Shown here: positions 1-7,910 of the stretch, piece after piece
Layout: every line of letters starts with the position of its first letter
Numbering within the stretch: the stretch's first letter is position 1
Assembly (NCBI RefSeq): GCF_018139485.1
Contig: NZ_JAGSNF010000007.1
Span: 1 to 32,228 of the forward strand
DNA from: Phycicoccus avicenniae
Lineage (GTDB): Bacteria > Actinomycetota > Actinomycetes > Actinomycetales > Dermatophilaceae
Length of the DNA stretch: 32,228 nucleotides
Direction of reading: 5' to 3'
Position numbers and translations under genes: made by a program
The notes under the pieces: model-generated
Told to the model about the DNA's origin: nothing
The model's input: the letters and a program-made list of their open reading frames with translations, nothing else
Database searches by the model: none

Positions 1-86
1 GGGGCGGGCGGGGGGGGCCCCCCCCCCCCGCCCCGGCCCCCCCCCCCCCGGCCCCCCCCCCCCCCCGGGGGGGGGGCCCCCGGGGT
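1..86. other. low-complexity G/C contig end
   Basis: The first 86 bases are almost only runs of G and C with no codon structure. A matching stretch sits at the other end of the window. Normal sequence begins just before the stop codon of the first gene. The best reading is low-quality extension at an assembly end rather than biological sequence. Confidence 0.75.
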
Positions 87-123
87 GTGCTAGCGGACGG
101 TCACCGTCGGCGGCCGTCGCGGG

Positions 124-1089
124 TCAGGCGCGGTAGGCCGTCCAGGCTCCCTGCATGCGGGCGACCTGACCGTCGGTGAAGTGGTCCATGCAGCTGTCGT
201 AGGTGTAGTCCATGAAGTTGCGGATCGGGTCGAGGCCGCCGCCGGCGCACGAGTCGCGACCCACGGGGCACTCGTACGCGGGGGACGCCTCCGGGGCGGT
301 GTCGTCGACGTAGTCGCCGCTGCCGGAGCAGCCGCCCTGGAAGGTGTGGTAGAGCCCGAGCCAGTGGCCGACCTCGTGGGTGCCGGTGTCGCCCTCGTCG
401 TAGTTCGTCGCGCTGCCACCGGGCAGGCTCGCGTCGAGGAGGACGACCCCGTCCATCGGGTCGAGCCGGGACTTCGGGAAGGTCGCCCACCCGAGGAGCC
501 CGCCGCCGAGGTCGGCGGTGTAGACGTTGAGGTCTCCCATGTCGCCCTTGCGCAAGGACTTCTTCATCGACCGCTCGGCGCTGCTGCCGTTCGTGATGCC
601 GTTGTACCAGGACGCGTTGTCCGTGCGGTCCGTCCCCGCGGTCCGGAAGGTGAAGCCCGACCCCGCGTAGCCCTCGTTGAGGACCTGCAGCTGCGCGGCG
701 AGGTCGGCGTCGGAGAGCGCGCCGTTGCTGCCGTCGGTGATGACGTGCCAGTAGACGTCGATGACGGCCGAGGTGAACTGCCCCGAGCCGCCGCCGCCCG
801 GCTTGCCCTTCTGCTCCACGCCCTTCCCCGTGATCCGCAGGCCCTTGGCGGCGAGGGCCTTCGTGAGCGCGGTGTCCATCGCGGCGGCCTGCCGGTCGCT
901 GAGGTCGTGCGGGTCCTTCCGGTGCCCGTCGGCCGCACGGCCGCCGACCTCCTCGGTGTGGGTGACGCAGTCGGCGCCGACGCCGTCGACACCGGCCGTC
1001 GGGGCGGCGACGGCGGAGCCGAGCGGGAGGACCGCGCCGGCGGCACCGAGAGCGAGTGCGGCGAGCGAGGAGACAGGACGAGTACGCAT
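124..1089 (-). CDS. secreted M43-type (pappalysin-like) zinc metalloprotease
   Basis: A 321-residue secreted protease. The zinc site HEVGHWLGLYH lies at about residues 238-248 and fits HExxHxxGxxH, with two His ligands, the catalytic Glu and a third His. It is followed by an NFMDYTYDSCM Met-turn typical of the M43 cytophagalysin/pappalysin family. Several Cys residues around the site suggest disulfides. The N-terminus (MRTRPVSSLAALALG, then AVAAP) is a Sec signal peptide. I chose the ATG at 1089 because a GAAAGG Shine-Dalgarno sequence lies 6 nt upstream; an in-frame start 10 codons earlier would put charged residues before the signal peptide. The substrate cannot be told from sequence. It is the last gene before the contig end and lies 153 bp downstream of the DUF3039 gene, so it probably has its own promoter. 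The family call is firm; the biological role is unknown. Confidence 0.88.
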   Translation of the reverse strand: MRTRPVSSLAALALGAAGAVLPLGSAVAAPTAGVDGVGADCVTHTEEVGGRAADGHRKDPHDLSDRQAAAMDTALTKALAAKGLRITGKGVEQKGKPGGGGSGQFTSAVIDVYWHVITDGSNGALSDADLAAQLQVLNEGYAGSGFTFRTAGTDRTDNASWYNGITNGSSAERSMKKSLRKGDMGDLNVYTADLGGGLLGWATFPKSRLDPMDGVVLLDASLPGGSATNYDEGDTGTHEVGHWLGLYHTFQGGCSGSGDYVDDTAPEASPAYECPVGRDSCAGGGLDPIRNFMDYTYDSCMDHFTDGQVARMQGAWTAYRA

Positions 1090-1242
1090 GTCGACCTTTC
1101 GGGGGTCCGGGGACCGCACCTCGTGGCGCGGCTGGTCGACGAACCTACTGGCGGGTCGGTCACGCGGTGGTCCGGCACCGGTAAAGAACCCGTAAGACCT
1201 GCGGCGCGGACGAACGCGGGCCGCAGGATCGACGTTCCGGCG

Positions 1243-1551
1243 TCAGTCCTCGCCGTCCTGCGGCGCCTTGAGGCCCTGGTAGATCTCCTTGCACGTGGGG
1301 CAGACGGGGAACCGCTCGGGGTCGCGGCCGGGCACCCACTTCTTCCCGCAGAGCGCCGTGACGGCCTCGCCGGTCATCGCGCTCTCGAGGATCTTCTCCT
1401 TGCGCACGTAGTGCGAGAAGCGCTCGTGGTCGCCGGGCTCGGCGACCTCGGGCGTGGTCTCGGTGCGCTCGAGGACGGCGGTCTGGGTCTGCGGCCCGTC
1501 GGGGCCGTCCGGCCCGCCCGGCGCGTGCGGGTCCTGCGGCGTGCTGCTCAT
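1243..1551 (-). CDS. DUF3039 family protein
   Basis: A 102-residue soluble protein. The first 45 residues are Pro/Gly/Asp-rich and probably disordered. The rest matches the actinobacterial DUF3039 family as I know it: an HERFSHYVRK segment, then TALCGKKW and PVCPTCKEIY. The single Cys plus CxxC arrangement (LCG, VCPTC) looks like a small zinc ribbon, which is an inference. The function is unknown. The ATG at 1551 has no Shine-Dalgarno sequence but has a TACCCT box 8 nt upstream, so it may be read from a leaderless or nearly leaderless mRNA. It lies 26 bp downstream of yqgE on the same strand. Confidence 0.8.
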   Translation of the reverse strand: MSSTPQDPHAPGGPDGPDGPQTQTAVLERTETTPEVAEPGDHERFSHYVRKEKILESAMTGEAVTALCGKKWVPGRDPERFPVCPTCKEIYQGLKAPQDGED

Positions 1552-1559
1552 GGGCACCC

Positions 1560-1565
1560 AGGGTA
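1560..1565 (-). promoter_or_regulatory. candidate -10 box (TACCCT) for the DUF3039 gene
   Basis: TACCCT on the minus strand ends 8 nt before the ATG at 1551. It fits the TANNNT actinobacterial -10 pattern. No convincing -35 is visible. Because yqgE lies just upstream, read-through from that gene is also possible. Confidence 0.4.
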
Positions 1566-1577
1566 GGCGCTCACGGC

Positions 1578-2138
1578 TCAGTTGAGCTCCGGGTCCGCCG
1601 GGAACCACGCGACCCAGCGCAGCGGCGGCGCCTGGCGACGCAGCACCCGGTGCCACAGCCCGCCCGGGTCGCCGGAGAACGCGTCGCCGGGCTCGGCGTC
1701 GACGACGTACCAGGACCCCGTCGCGATCTCGGTGTCGAGCTGGCCCTCGGACCACCCCGCGTACCCGGCGAAGATCCGCAGCCCGGACACCTCGGTCGCG
1801 ACGTCCGCGGGCGTCGAGTCGAGGTCGACGAGCGCGACGGCCCCGAAGAGCCGCCGCACGCCCGTCGGGGCCGGCGAGTCGCCGGGGACGGCGACGAGGC
1901 CGAGGGCGGAGTCGAGCTGGACCGGGCCGCCCTGGAACATCGTCGCCGGGCTGCTCGCGACCGACTCCCAGCCGGGCAGGACGCTGTCGATGCCCGCCTC
2001 GATGGGCCGGTTGAGGACGACGCCCTGGGCGCCGTCGTCACCGTGGTGCAGGACGAGCACGACCGAGCGCCGGAAGACGCCCTCCTCGATCTGCGGGGTC
2101 GCGACGAGGAGGCGTCCGGTGGCCGGGAGCGCGCTCAC
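1578..2138 (-). CDS. yqgE: YqgE/AlgH family protein (DUF179)
   Basis: A 186-residue protein, the usual YqgE length. Family features include the N-terminal TGRLLVATPQ segment, RRSVVLVLHHGDDGAQGVVLNRP, a central FQGGPVQ motif and the GYAGWSEGQLDTEI block. The family has no established biochemical activity; AlgH was named from alginate regulation in Pseudomonas. The GTG start at 2138 is chosen because its GTGA overlaps the TGA of the upstream helicase gene by four bases and because it gives the family N-terminus. The longer upstream reading is only the antisense-like Arg/Pro-rich shadow of the helicase tail. It is probably translationally coupled to the helicase. Confidence 0.88.
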   Translation of the reverse strand: MSALPATGRLLVATPQIEEGVFRRSVVLVLHHGDDGAQGVVLNRPIEAGIDSVLPGWESVASSPATMFQGGPVQLDSALGLVAVPGDSPAPTGVRRLFGAVALVDLDSTPADVATEVSGLRIFAGYAGWSEGQLDTEIATGSWYVVDAEPGDAFSGDPGGLWHRVLRRQAPPLRWVAWFPADPELN

Positions 2139-4090
2139 GCCCCCATTCTGCCCGGCCGTCCCCCGGACCGGCCGCCCTGACCGCCCTGGGAACGCTGCGG
2201 ACGCCCACCGCGAGAGCCACCCGGCCGGCCGCCGGGGCCTCCGCGGCGCGGACCGCCACCGCGGCGGCCCTGACGCTTGTCGCCCTCGAGAATGGGCTTC
2301 CACACCTCGTCGGGGACGGGGACGCCGCTCGGCTCGCGGCCGCCGATGGCGAGGACCGTCTCGTCGCCGGGTCGGACCTTCGCGGTCTGCGCCTCGGCGC
2401 CGGCGCCCTCGATGATCCGCTCGACCATCCTGCGCTGGTGGGGCAGGGCGATCATGACGACGGCACCCTGCTCGCCCGCGCGGGCGGTGCGCCCGGCGCG
2501 GTGGAGGTAGTCCTTGTGGTCCTTCGGCGGGTCGACCTGGACGACGAGGCCGATGTCGTCGACGTGGATGCCGCGGGCGGCGACGTCCGTCGCGACGAGG
2601 ACCGGCACCCGCCCGTCGCGGTAGGCCCCGAGGACGCGGTTGCGCACGCCCTGGCTCAGCCCACCGTGGAGGGCCGCCGCGAGGACACCGCGGCCCCGCA
2701 GCTCGCCCGCGATCCGCTCGGCACCGAGCTGGGTGCGCGCGAAGACGACGGTGCGTCCCTCCCGGCCGGCGAGCTCGGCGGTGAGCGCCTTCTTGTGCTG
2801 CGGGTCGATGAGGAGCACGTGGTGGCTCATCGTCGTCACCGCGGCCTGGGCCTCGTCCGTCGAGTGGGTCACGGGGTCGACGAGGTACGTCTGCACGAGG
2901 GTGTCGACGCCCCGGTCGAGGGTCGCCGAGAAGAGCAGCCGCTGACCGCCCGCGGGCACCGCGTCGAGGATGCGGGTGACCTCGGGGACGAAGCCCATGT
3001 CGGCCATGTGGTCGGCCTCGTCGAGGATCGCGACCTCGATGCCGCCGAGCTCGACGGCGCCGCGCTCCATGAGGTCGACGAGCCGCCCCGGCGTCGCGAC
3101 GAGGACGTGGACGCCCCGGTCCAGCGCCTTGATCTGCCCCTCGTAGGACAGGCCGCCGGCGACGAGCCGGTGCCGCAGACCGCTCGCCTGGAGGAACGGC
3201 TCGAGGGCGTCGCTCACCTGCATGGCGAGCTCGCGGGTCGGGACGAGGACGAGCGCCTTGGGGCGCTTCGGGACGGCCTTGCCGCCACCGGTGAGCCGGG
3301 CGATCGTCGGCAGGCCGAACGCGAGCGTCTTGCCCGAGCCCGTGCGGCCGCGGCCGAGGACGTCCCGGCCGGCGAGGGCGTCGGGGATCGTCGCGGCCTG
3401 GATCGGGAACGGCTCGGTGATGCCGTCGGCGGCGAGCCGCTCGACGACGCGCTCCGGCAGCCCGAGGGCGGCGAAGCCGTTGTCGGCCGTCACCTCGCGG
3501 GGGCCGCCCGCGGCGACGGAGCGGTAGCGGGTCCAGGTGTCGGCCTCGGCGCGCTCGGCCTCGGCCTCCTCGAAGGTGCGCGGCAGGTCGGAGCCGGTCG
3601 CGTGGCGGCCCTCGTGGCGGTCGCGGCGCACCGGGTCGGCGACGCGGGGGTCCCGGTCGCGGTAGGGGCGCTCGCCACGCTCGCGGCGCGGGCGCTCGTC
3701 GTGGGGACGACGCGGGCGGTCGTCACGGCGCGGACGGTCGTCCCGACGGAACCCCTCGTCACGACGGGGACGGTCCTCGCGGCGCGGACGGTCGTCCCGG
3801 CGGAACCCCTCGTCACGACGGGGACGGTCGTCCCGGCGCGGGCGGTCGTCCCGGCCGCGCTCGTCGCGCGGACGGTCCTCGCGCTGCCGGTCGCGCGGCG
3901 GACGGCCGGCGCGGCGGGGGTCGTCGTCGCTCCAGCGGGCGGAGCGCTCGGCGCGGGGCCGCTTCTCCTTCGGCGCGCTCGAACGGGTGTCGGCCGACTG
4001 GCCGCGGTGGGGCTTCTTGCGTGCCTTGGCCTTCTCGGCCTTCTTGGCAGCGCTCCAGCGGGCCTTCGGCCCGGTCGCCTTCTTGGGCAT
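2135..4090 (-). CDS. DEAD-box ATP-dependent RNA helicase
   Basis: A 651-residue RNA helicase that unwinds RNA secondary structure using ATP, likely in ribosome assembly, mRNA decay or cold adaptation. Core motifs appear in order: a Q motif region (FAALGLPERVVERL, PFPIQ), motif I GRTGSGKT, Ia PTRELAMQ, II DEAD near residue 357, III SAT, and VI HRAGRTAR. The core is flanked by unusual extensions. About 150 N-terminal residues are Lys-rich and then made of RRDDRPRR-type repeats. The C-terminus ends in a Gly/Arg-rich, RGG-like tail. Both probably bind RNA without specificity. The ATG at 4090 has AGGTGA 7 nt upstream. The 219 bp before it hold no gene; they include a TTCGCGAA palindrome and could be a long 5' UTR, common for cold-inducible helicases. 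The TGA overlaps the yqgE start. Confidence 0.93.
   Translation of the reverse strand: MPKKATGPKARWSAAKKAEKAKARKKPHRGQSADTRSSAPKEKRPRAERSARWSDDDPRRAGRPPRDRQREDRPRDERGRDDRPRRDDRPRRDEGFRRDDRPRREDRPRRDEGFRRDDRPRRDDRPRRPHDERPRRERGERPYRDRDPRVADPVRRDRHEGRHATGSDLPRTFEEAEAERAEADTWTRYRSVAAGGPREVTADNGFAALGLPERVVERLAADGITEPFPIQAATIPDALAGRDVLGRGRTGSGKTLAFGLPTIARLTGGGKAVPKRPKALVLVPTRELAMQVSDALEPFLQASGLRHRLVAGGLSYEGQIKALDRGVHVLVATPGRLVDLMERGAVELGGIEVAILDEADHMADMGFVPEVTRILDAVPAGGQRLLFSATLDRGVDTLVQTYLVDPVTHSTDEAQAAVTTMSHHVLLIDPQHKKALTAELAGREGRTVVFARTQLGAERIAGELRGRGVLAAALHGGLSQGVRNRVLGAYRDGRVPVLVATDVAARGIHVDDIGLVVQVDPPKDHKDYLHRAGRTARAGEQGAVVMIALPHQRRMVERIIEGAGAEAQTAKVRPGDETVLAIGGREPSGVPVPDEVWKPILEGDKRQGRRGGGPRRGGPGGRPGGSRGGRPQRSQGGQGGRSGGRPGRMGA
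3731..3838 (-). repeat. 54-bp tandem repeat inside the helicase gene (2 copies)
   Basis: Two nearly identical 54-bp units (3731-3784 and 3785-3838) encode 18 residues each, of the form EGFRRDDRPRR(E/D)DRPRR(D). Shorter RRDDRPRR-like units continue on both sides. In-frame tandem repeats like this can change copy number by slippage without breaking the gene. Confidence 0.9.
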
Positions 4091-4309
4091 GGGGTGGTTC
4101 ACCTGTGTTCCGTGTTTCGCGAATGGGGCAGACACGTCGTCAGCCGATGGCGAAACAGCGAGCACAACGAGTCTCAGACCAGGAGGTCCGGGGGCACCGG
4201 TTCGACGTCGGGTGTGTCACCGGTGGCCACGAGGTGGGTCGACAGGAGCCGCGCTCTGCGGCTCGAGGGGACGCGGCCATGCGTCCGGCACCGTCGTGGA
4301 CCCCCGAGT

Positions 4310-4681
4310 CTACCAGCGCGTGGGACCCCTCTCGGACCGCCGCAGGGCCACGGCGACCCCGACCCCGAGGGCGACGCCGACGAGGTCGGCCACGGCGTCG
4401 AGGGGGTCGCCCGACCGGGCCGGCAGCAGCGTCCCCTGGAGGACCTCGCTCAGCACGGCGTGCCCGGCGAGGCCGAGGACGACCGCCCGCACGTGCACCC
4501 CCACGAGGAGCAGGAGGACCGCCGGCACGGCGAACACGGCGACGTGGACGACCTTGTCGGCGTGCGGGAACGGGGAGACGCCCGGCCCTTCGGGCGCGTA
4601 GAGCACGACGCCCTGGACGACGAGCGCGACCGCCGCCGCGCCGAGGAGGGCCCGGGATCTCGACGGCGCCGGGACGCTCAC
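4310..4681 (-). CDS. VanZ-like membrane protein
   Basis: A 123-residue integral membrane protein. It shows about four hydrophobic segments: ALLGAAAVALVVQGVVLY, then HVAVFAVPAVLLLLVGVHV, AVVLGLAGHAVLSEVLQ, and a C-terminal LVGVALGVGVAVAL. The FPHADKVVHVAVFA, SEVLQ and R-GDPLDAVADLVGVALG patterns match VanZ-like proteins, where an HxxxF/EixQ/D-DxxaN-type signature is typical. VanZ itself gives low-level teicoplanin resistance, but most homologues have no known function. The GTG at 4681 overlaps the malic enzyme TGA by four bases (GTGA), which decides the start and implies translational coupling. Confidence 0.78.
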   Translation of the reverse strand: MSVPAPSRSRALLGAAAVALVVQGVVLYAPEGPGVSPFPHADKVVHVAVFAVPAVLLLLVGVHVRAVVLGLAGHAVLSEVLQGTLLPARSGDPLDAVADLVGVALGVGVAVALRRSERGPTRW

Positions 4682-6141
4682 CCGACCGGCGGGACGTCCG
4701 GCCGCGCCGTGGGGTCCGGCAGGGCCGGCGGCTCCTCGTCGCTGTGCGCGATGACGGTGCGCCGGACGGCGTCCGCGACGACGGTGCTGACGTCCGGGTT
4801 GAAGACGCTCGGGATGATGTAGGTCGCGTTCCGCTCCTCGTCGCCGACGACGTTCGCGAGCGCCTCGGCGGCCGCGAGCAGGACGTCCATCGTCACGTGG
4901 CGGCTCGCCGCGTCGATGAGGCCGCGGAAGACACCGGGGAAGACGAGGACGTTGTTGATCTGGTTGGCGAAGTCCGAGCGGCCGGTCGCGACGACCGAGG
5001 CGTGCCGGGCGGCGACCTCCGGGTCGATCTCGGGGGTCGGGTTGGCCATCGCGAAGACGATGCCCCCGTCGGCCATCGCCGCGACGTCCTCCTCGTCGAG
5101 GATGTTCGGCGCGGAGACCCCGAGGAAGACGTCGGCACCGCGCATCGCGTCCTTGAGCGAGCCGGTGAGCCCCTCGGCGTTCGTGTGCTCGGCGATCCAC
5201 GCCTGGTTCTCGAACCGGCCGGACCGCACGTCCTCCCGACCCGCGTGGATGACGCCGTCGACGTCGGACACGACGACGTGTCGCGCCCCCGCGTGGAGCA
5301 TCAGCTTGAGGATGGCGGTGCCGGCGGCCCCGGCACCGCTCATCACGATGCGGACGTCCTCCAGCTCCTTGCCGACGACCCGCAGCGCGTTGCGCAGGGC
5401 GGCGAGGGCGACGATCGCGGTGCCGTGCTGGTCGTCGTGGAAGACCGGGATGTCGAGCTCCTCGCGCAGCCGGGCCTCGACCTCGAAGCAGCGGGGGGCG
5501 GAGATGTCCTCGAGGTTGATCCCCGCGAACCCGGGCGCGATCGCCTTGACGGTGCGGATGATCTCCTCGGTGTCGGTCGTGTCGAGGCAGATCGGGAAGG
5601 CGTCGATGTCGGCGAACCGCTTGAACAGCGCCGCCTTGCCCTCCATGACCGGCATCGCCGCGAGCGGACCGATGTCGCCGAGCCCGAGGACGGCCGTCCC
5701 GTCGGTGACGACGGCGACGGTGTTGCGCTTGATCGTCAGGCGCCGCGCGTCCTCGGGGTTGCGGGCGATGGCCTGGCAGACCCGCGCGACGCCCGGGGTG
5801 TAGACGAGCGAGAGGTCGTCACGGGTGCGGATCGGCACCTTGGACTCCACGGTGAGCTTCCCACCGAGGTGGAGGAGGAAGGTGCGGTCGGACACCTTGC
5901 CGATCTCGACGCCGTCTACCGCGCGCATCGTCGCGACGATCTCGTCCGCGTGGTCCGGGTCCCGGGTGAGCATCGTGAGGTCGACCCGCAGCCGGGTCTG
6001 ACCCGAGCCGGTCACGTCGAGTCCGGTGACGACGCCCCCGGCCCGTTCGATGAGGCTCGTCATCTCGCTGATGGCGGTGGGGCTCGCCGGGAGGACGAGA
6101 CGCACGGTGACACTGTTCGCGATGGAGGGTGCGGCGGGCAT
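4678..6141 (-). CDS. NAD-dependent malic enzyme with N-terminal ACT domain
   Basis: A 487-residue enzyme converting malate to pyruvate and CO2. An ACT-like regulatory domain occupies roughly residues 10-85 (VRLVLPASPTAISEMTSLIE). The malic enzyme core follows with YTPGVA, a Lys-containing KAALFKRFADIDAFP block, HDDQHGTAI and the Rossmann loop GAGAAGTAI. ACT-fused malic enzymes are common in actinobacteria and Gram-positives; which effector binds is unknown. The cofactor (NAD or NADP) is inferred from the family. The start is uncertain: the ATG at 6141 and a TTG at 6153 are both possible and neither has a good Shine-Dalgarno sequence. The gene is divergent from the SIMPL gene across 79 bp and coupled to the VanZ-like gene. 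With pyruvate carboxylase in the same window it forms part of the C3/C4 node. Confidence 0.9.
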   Translation of the reverse strand: MPAAPSIANSVTVRLVLPASPTAISEMTSLIERAGGVVTGLDVTGSGQTRLRVDLTMLTRDPDHADEIVATMRAVDGVEIGKVSDRTFLLHLGGKLTVESKVPIRTRDDLSLVYTPGVARVCQAIARNPEDARRLTIKRNTVAVVTDGTAVLGLGDIGPLAAMPVMEGKAALFKRFADIDAFPICLDTTDTEEIIRTVKAIAPGFAGINLEDISAPRCFEVEARLREELDIPVFHDDQHGTAIVALAALRNALRVVGKELEDVRIVMSGAGAAGTAILKLMLHAGARHVVVSDVDGVIHAGREDVRSGRFENQAWIAEHTNAEGLTGSLKDAMRGADVFLGVSAPNILDEEDVAAMADGGIVFAMANPTPEIDPEVAARHASVVATGRSDFANQINNVLVFPGVFRGLIDAASRHVTMDVLLAAAEALANVVGDEERNATYIIPSVFNPDVSTVVADAVRRTVIAHSDEEPPALPDPTARPDVPPVG

Positions 6142-6208
6142 GGCCCGATTCAACCGCGTACCGGGGGGTAGCCCGAACTCGGCTCGCGGGCAGGGACACC
6201 GCGGGTCC

Positions 6209-6214
6209 TACAGT
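6209..6214 (+). promoter_or_regulatory. candidate -10 box (TACAGT), leaderless SIMPL gene
   Basis: TACAGT followed by six bases and then the ATG at 6221 places the expected transcription start on or next to the start codon. No Shine-Dalgarno sequence is present, which fits a leaderless mRNA. No -35 element is recognisable. Confidence 0.55.
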
Positions 6215-6220
6215 GACGGC

Positions 6221-6841
6221 ATGGCAGACCACGTGGAGGTCATCGGCAGCGGCAGCGCGAGCGCCGTGCCGGACGTCGCCGTCCTCGACGTCCGGGTGCG
6301 CGTCGAGGCCCGTGAGGCCGGCGCCGCCCTCGACGCCCTCGCCGCCCGGCTCGAGGACGTCCGCGCCGCGACGCGGGCCGCGGGCCTGCGCGACGCGGAC
6401 CGTCGCACGACGTCCCTCGGGCTCACCGACCGTCGCGACCGCGACCACCAGGCCGTCGTCGGGTACCTCGCCCACCAGGGCCTGCGGCTCGTCGTCCGGG
6501 ACACGGGACGGGTCGGGGACCTCGTCGCCGCGCTCGGTGCCGCGGCGGGTGACGCGCTCGGCGTCGACGACATCCGGTTCGAGGTCGCCGACCGCGCCCC
6601 GCTGCGGGAGCGGGCCCGGGCCGCCGCCTTCGAGGACGCCCGGGGACGGGCCCTCCAGTACGCGGGCCTCGCCGGCCGGGGGCTCGGGCCCGTCCTGCGG
6701 GTCACCGAGCACGAGGGAGCGGGCGGCGGGCCGCAGCCGATGACGCGCAGGGTCGTCGCCACGGCGTCGATGCCGGTCGAGGCCGGCGAGACCGAGGTCG
6801 GCGTCACCGTGTTGGTGCGCTTCGCGCTGGAGGCGTCGTGA
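6221..6841 (+). CDS. SIMPL (DUF541) domain protein
   Basis: A 206-residue protein with the SIMPL/DUF541 fold pattern: VEVIGSGSASAVPDVAVLDVRVRVEAREAGAALD at the N-terminus, a RRTTSLGLTDRRDRD centre, and the C-terminal RRVVATASMPVEAGETEVGVTVLVRFAL strands. Related proteins such as E. coli YggE are exported, but no signal peptide or membrane anchor is seen here, so it is probably cytoplasmic. The precise function is unknown. The ATG at 6221 is supported by the -10 box 6 nt upstream. The TGA overlaps the next gene's GTG by four bases. Confidence 0.82.
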   Translation: MADHVEVIGSGSASAVPDVAVLDVRVRVEAREAGAALDALAARLEDVRAATRAAGLRDADRRTTSLGLTDRRDRDHQAVVGYLAHQGLRLVVRDTGRVGDLVAALGAAAGDALGVDDIRFEVADRAPLRERARAAAFEDARGRALQYAGLAGRGLGPVLRVTEHEGAGGGPQPMTRRVVATASMPVEAGETEVGVTVLVRFALEAS

Positions 6842-7452
6842 GCTGGGTGGACGCTCTCGGCTGGTTCGGCTCGGCGCTGCTCGTCTTCAGCCTGCTCCAG
6901 GCGCGCATCCTGCGGCTGCGCGTCCTCAACACGGTGGCGTGCGTCATCCTCGTCGTCTTCAACGCCCTCCTGGCGGTGTGGCCGATGGTCGCGATGAACG
7001 TCGTCCTCGCGGCCATCAACCTCTTCTTCATCGTCCGGATGCTGCGCGAGCGCGGCGACGAGGAGGCGTACGCGGTGCTGCCCGTGGGCGCCGGAGACGC
7101 CTACCTGCGTCACTTCCTCGCCGTCCACGGCGACGACATCGACCGGCACTTCCCCGCCTTCCGCACGGCCGAGGGCGAGGGGCGTACGGCCTACCTCGTC
7201 CAGCGCGGCGACGAGACGGCCGGGGTCATCGTCGTCCGGGACGCGGGGTCCGGGACGGCGCAGGTCGAGCTCGACTACGTGACGAAGCGGTTCCGCGACT
7301 TCGCCCCCGGGGAGTTCGTCTTCCGGCACTCCGGGCTCTTCCGGGAGCGCGGGTTCACCCGCGTCCTCACCGCTCCGGGCATGGTCGCGCCCTACTACGA
7401 CCGGCTCGGCTTCGCGCGGGAGGGCGACCGCTACCGGCTCGACGTCGTGTGA
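6838..7452 (+). CDS. YgjV-like membrane protein with GNAT-like C-terminal domain
   Basis: A 204-residue two-part protein. Residues 1-70 form about three membrane segments (WVDALGWFGSALLVFSLLQ, LRVLNTVACVILVVFNALL, PMVAMNVVLAAINLFFIV) resembling the YgjV inner-membrane family. Residues 80-204 look like a divergent GNAT acyltransferase half: DYVTKRFRDF, a short helix GLFRERGFTRVL, and the ending YYDRLGFAREGDRYRLDV, where YxxLGF is typical of GNAT C-termini. The classical acetyl-CoA loop (Q/RxxGxG/A) is not evident, so it may not be an active enzyme. The GTG at 6838 overlaps the SIMPL stop (GTGA), suggesting coupling. Confidence 0.7.
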   Translation: MSWVDALGWFGSALLVFSLLQARILRLRVLNTVACVILVVFNALLAVWPMVAMNVVLAAINLFFIVRMLRERGDEEAYAVLPVGAGDAYLRHFLAVHGDDIDRHFPAFRTAEGEGRTAYLVQRGDETAGVIVVRDAGSGTAQVELDYVTKRFRDFAPGEFVFRHSGLFRERGFTRVLTAPGMVAPYYDRLGFAREGDRYRLDVV

Positions 7453-7500
7453 GGGAAGGACCACCGGGTCCAGCCGAGCAGCGTGGGAGGACCTCGAGGG

Positions 7501-7866
7501 TGGAGGTGGCGGGAATCGAACCCGCGTCCACTGACAGGTGACCAGGGCTTCTCCGGGCGCAGTGCGCTGTGGATTTTCTCGGCCCCGGGGCTCGCGCGCA
7601 CACGTTCCCCGACAGGCCCAGCCGAGGTGGGAGTCCCGCGTCGCCCCTCGGCGCGACGACGCGGCAAGACCTCTAGCTGACGCTGGTGATTAGACCGAGG
7701 TCGTGTCTAGGCCAACGGACTTCGGGCTCGCTCAGGCGGCGAGGGCGAAGTCGGTGCGCTTGGAATCGGCACCTATTGGTTTGCACGGAGCGTTGTACGA
7801 GATGACCGTGCGTCCTCGGCCCGCTTCCCACTGATCATCAGGTCAATGTCGAAACCGATCACCCCC
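7501..7866 (-). ncRNA. ssrA: transfer-messenger RNA (tmRNA)
   Basis: A 366-nt gene for tmRNA, which with SmpB rescues stalled ribosomes and tags unfinished proteins. The 5' end GGGGGTG pairs over seven positions (one G-U) with CACCTCC at the 3' end, followed by discriminator A. The T-arm reads GCGGGTTCGATTCCCGC and the 5' part has GATCGGTTTCGACA. The tag frame at 7770-7732 encodes ADSKRTDFALAA then TGA. The terminal CCA is not encoded (the genome has CCC after the discriminator), so it must be added enzymatically. The smpB gene lies about 5 kb away on the same strand. Confidence 0.95.
7732..7770 (-). other. tmRNA proteolysis-tag reading frame
   Basis: Resume codon GCC at 7770, reading ADSKRTDFALAA and a TGA stop. 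The ALAA ending is the usual actinobacterial signal for Clp-family proteases. It is preceded by ACCAATAGGT, the usual A-rich/TAG context of a resume site. Confidence 0.93.
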
Positions 7867-7910
7867 CTGAGGGGGTCCTCCCACGCTGTTCAGTTGTTCC
7901 GGTAGCCGAC

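Noticed and set aside
1-86. Linear replicon telomere or terminal inverted repeat
   Set aside because: The runs are homopolymers without the ordered palindromes of actinobacterial telomeres, and both ends look like noise.
3710-3850. CRISPR or regulatory repeat array on the plus strand
   Set aside because: The 54-bp units are multiples of three and encode the helicase RRDDRPRR repeats.
4091-4309. tRNA or other structured RNA between the helicase and VanZ-like genes
   Set aside because: No cloverleaf or T-arm consensus on either strand; probably a leader region.
2438-4822. 794-codon open frame on the plus strand opposite the helicase, VanZ-like and malic enzyme genes
   Set aside because: It is an antisense shadow produced by high GC content; the opposite strand carries recognised protein families and this frame shows none.
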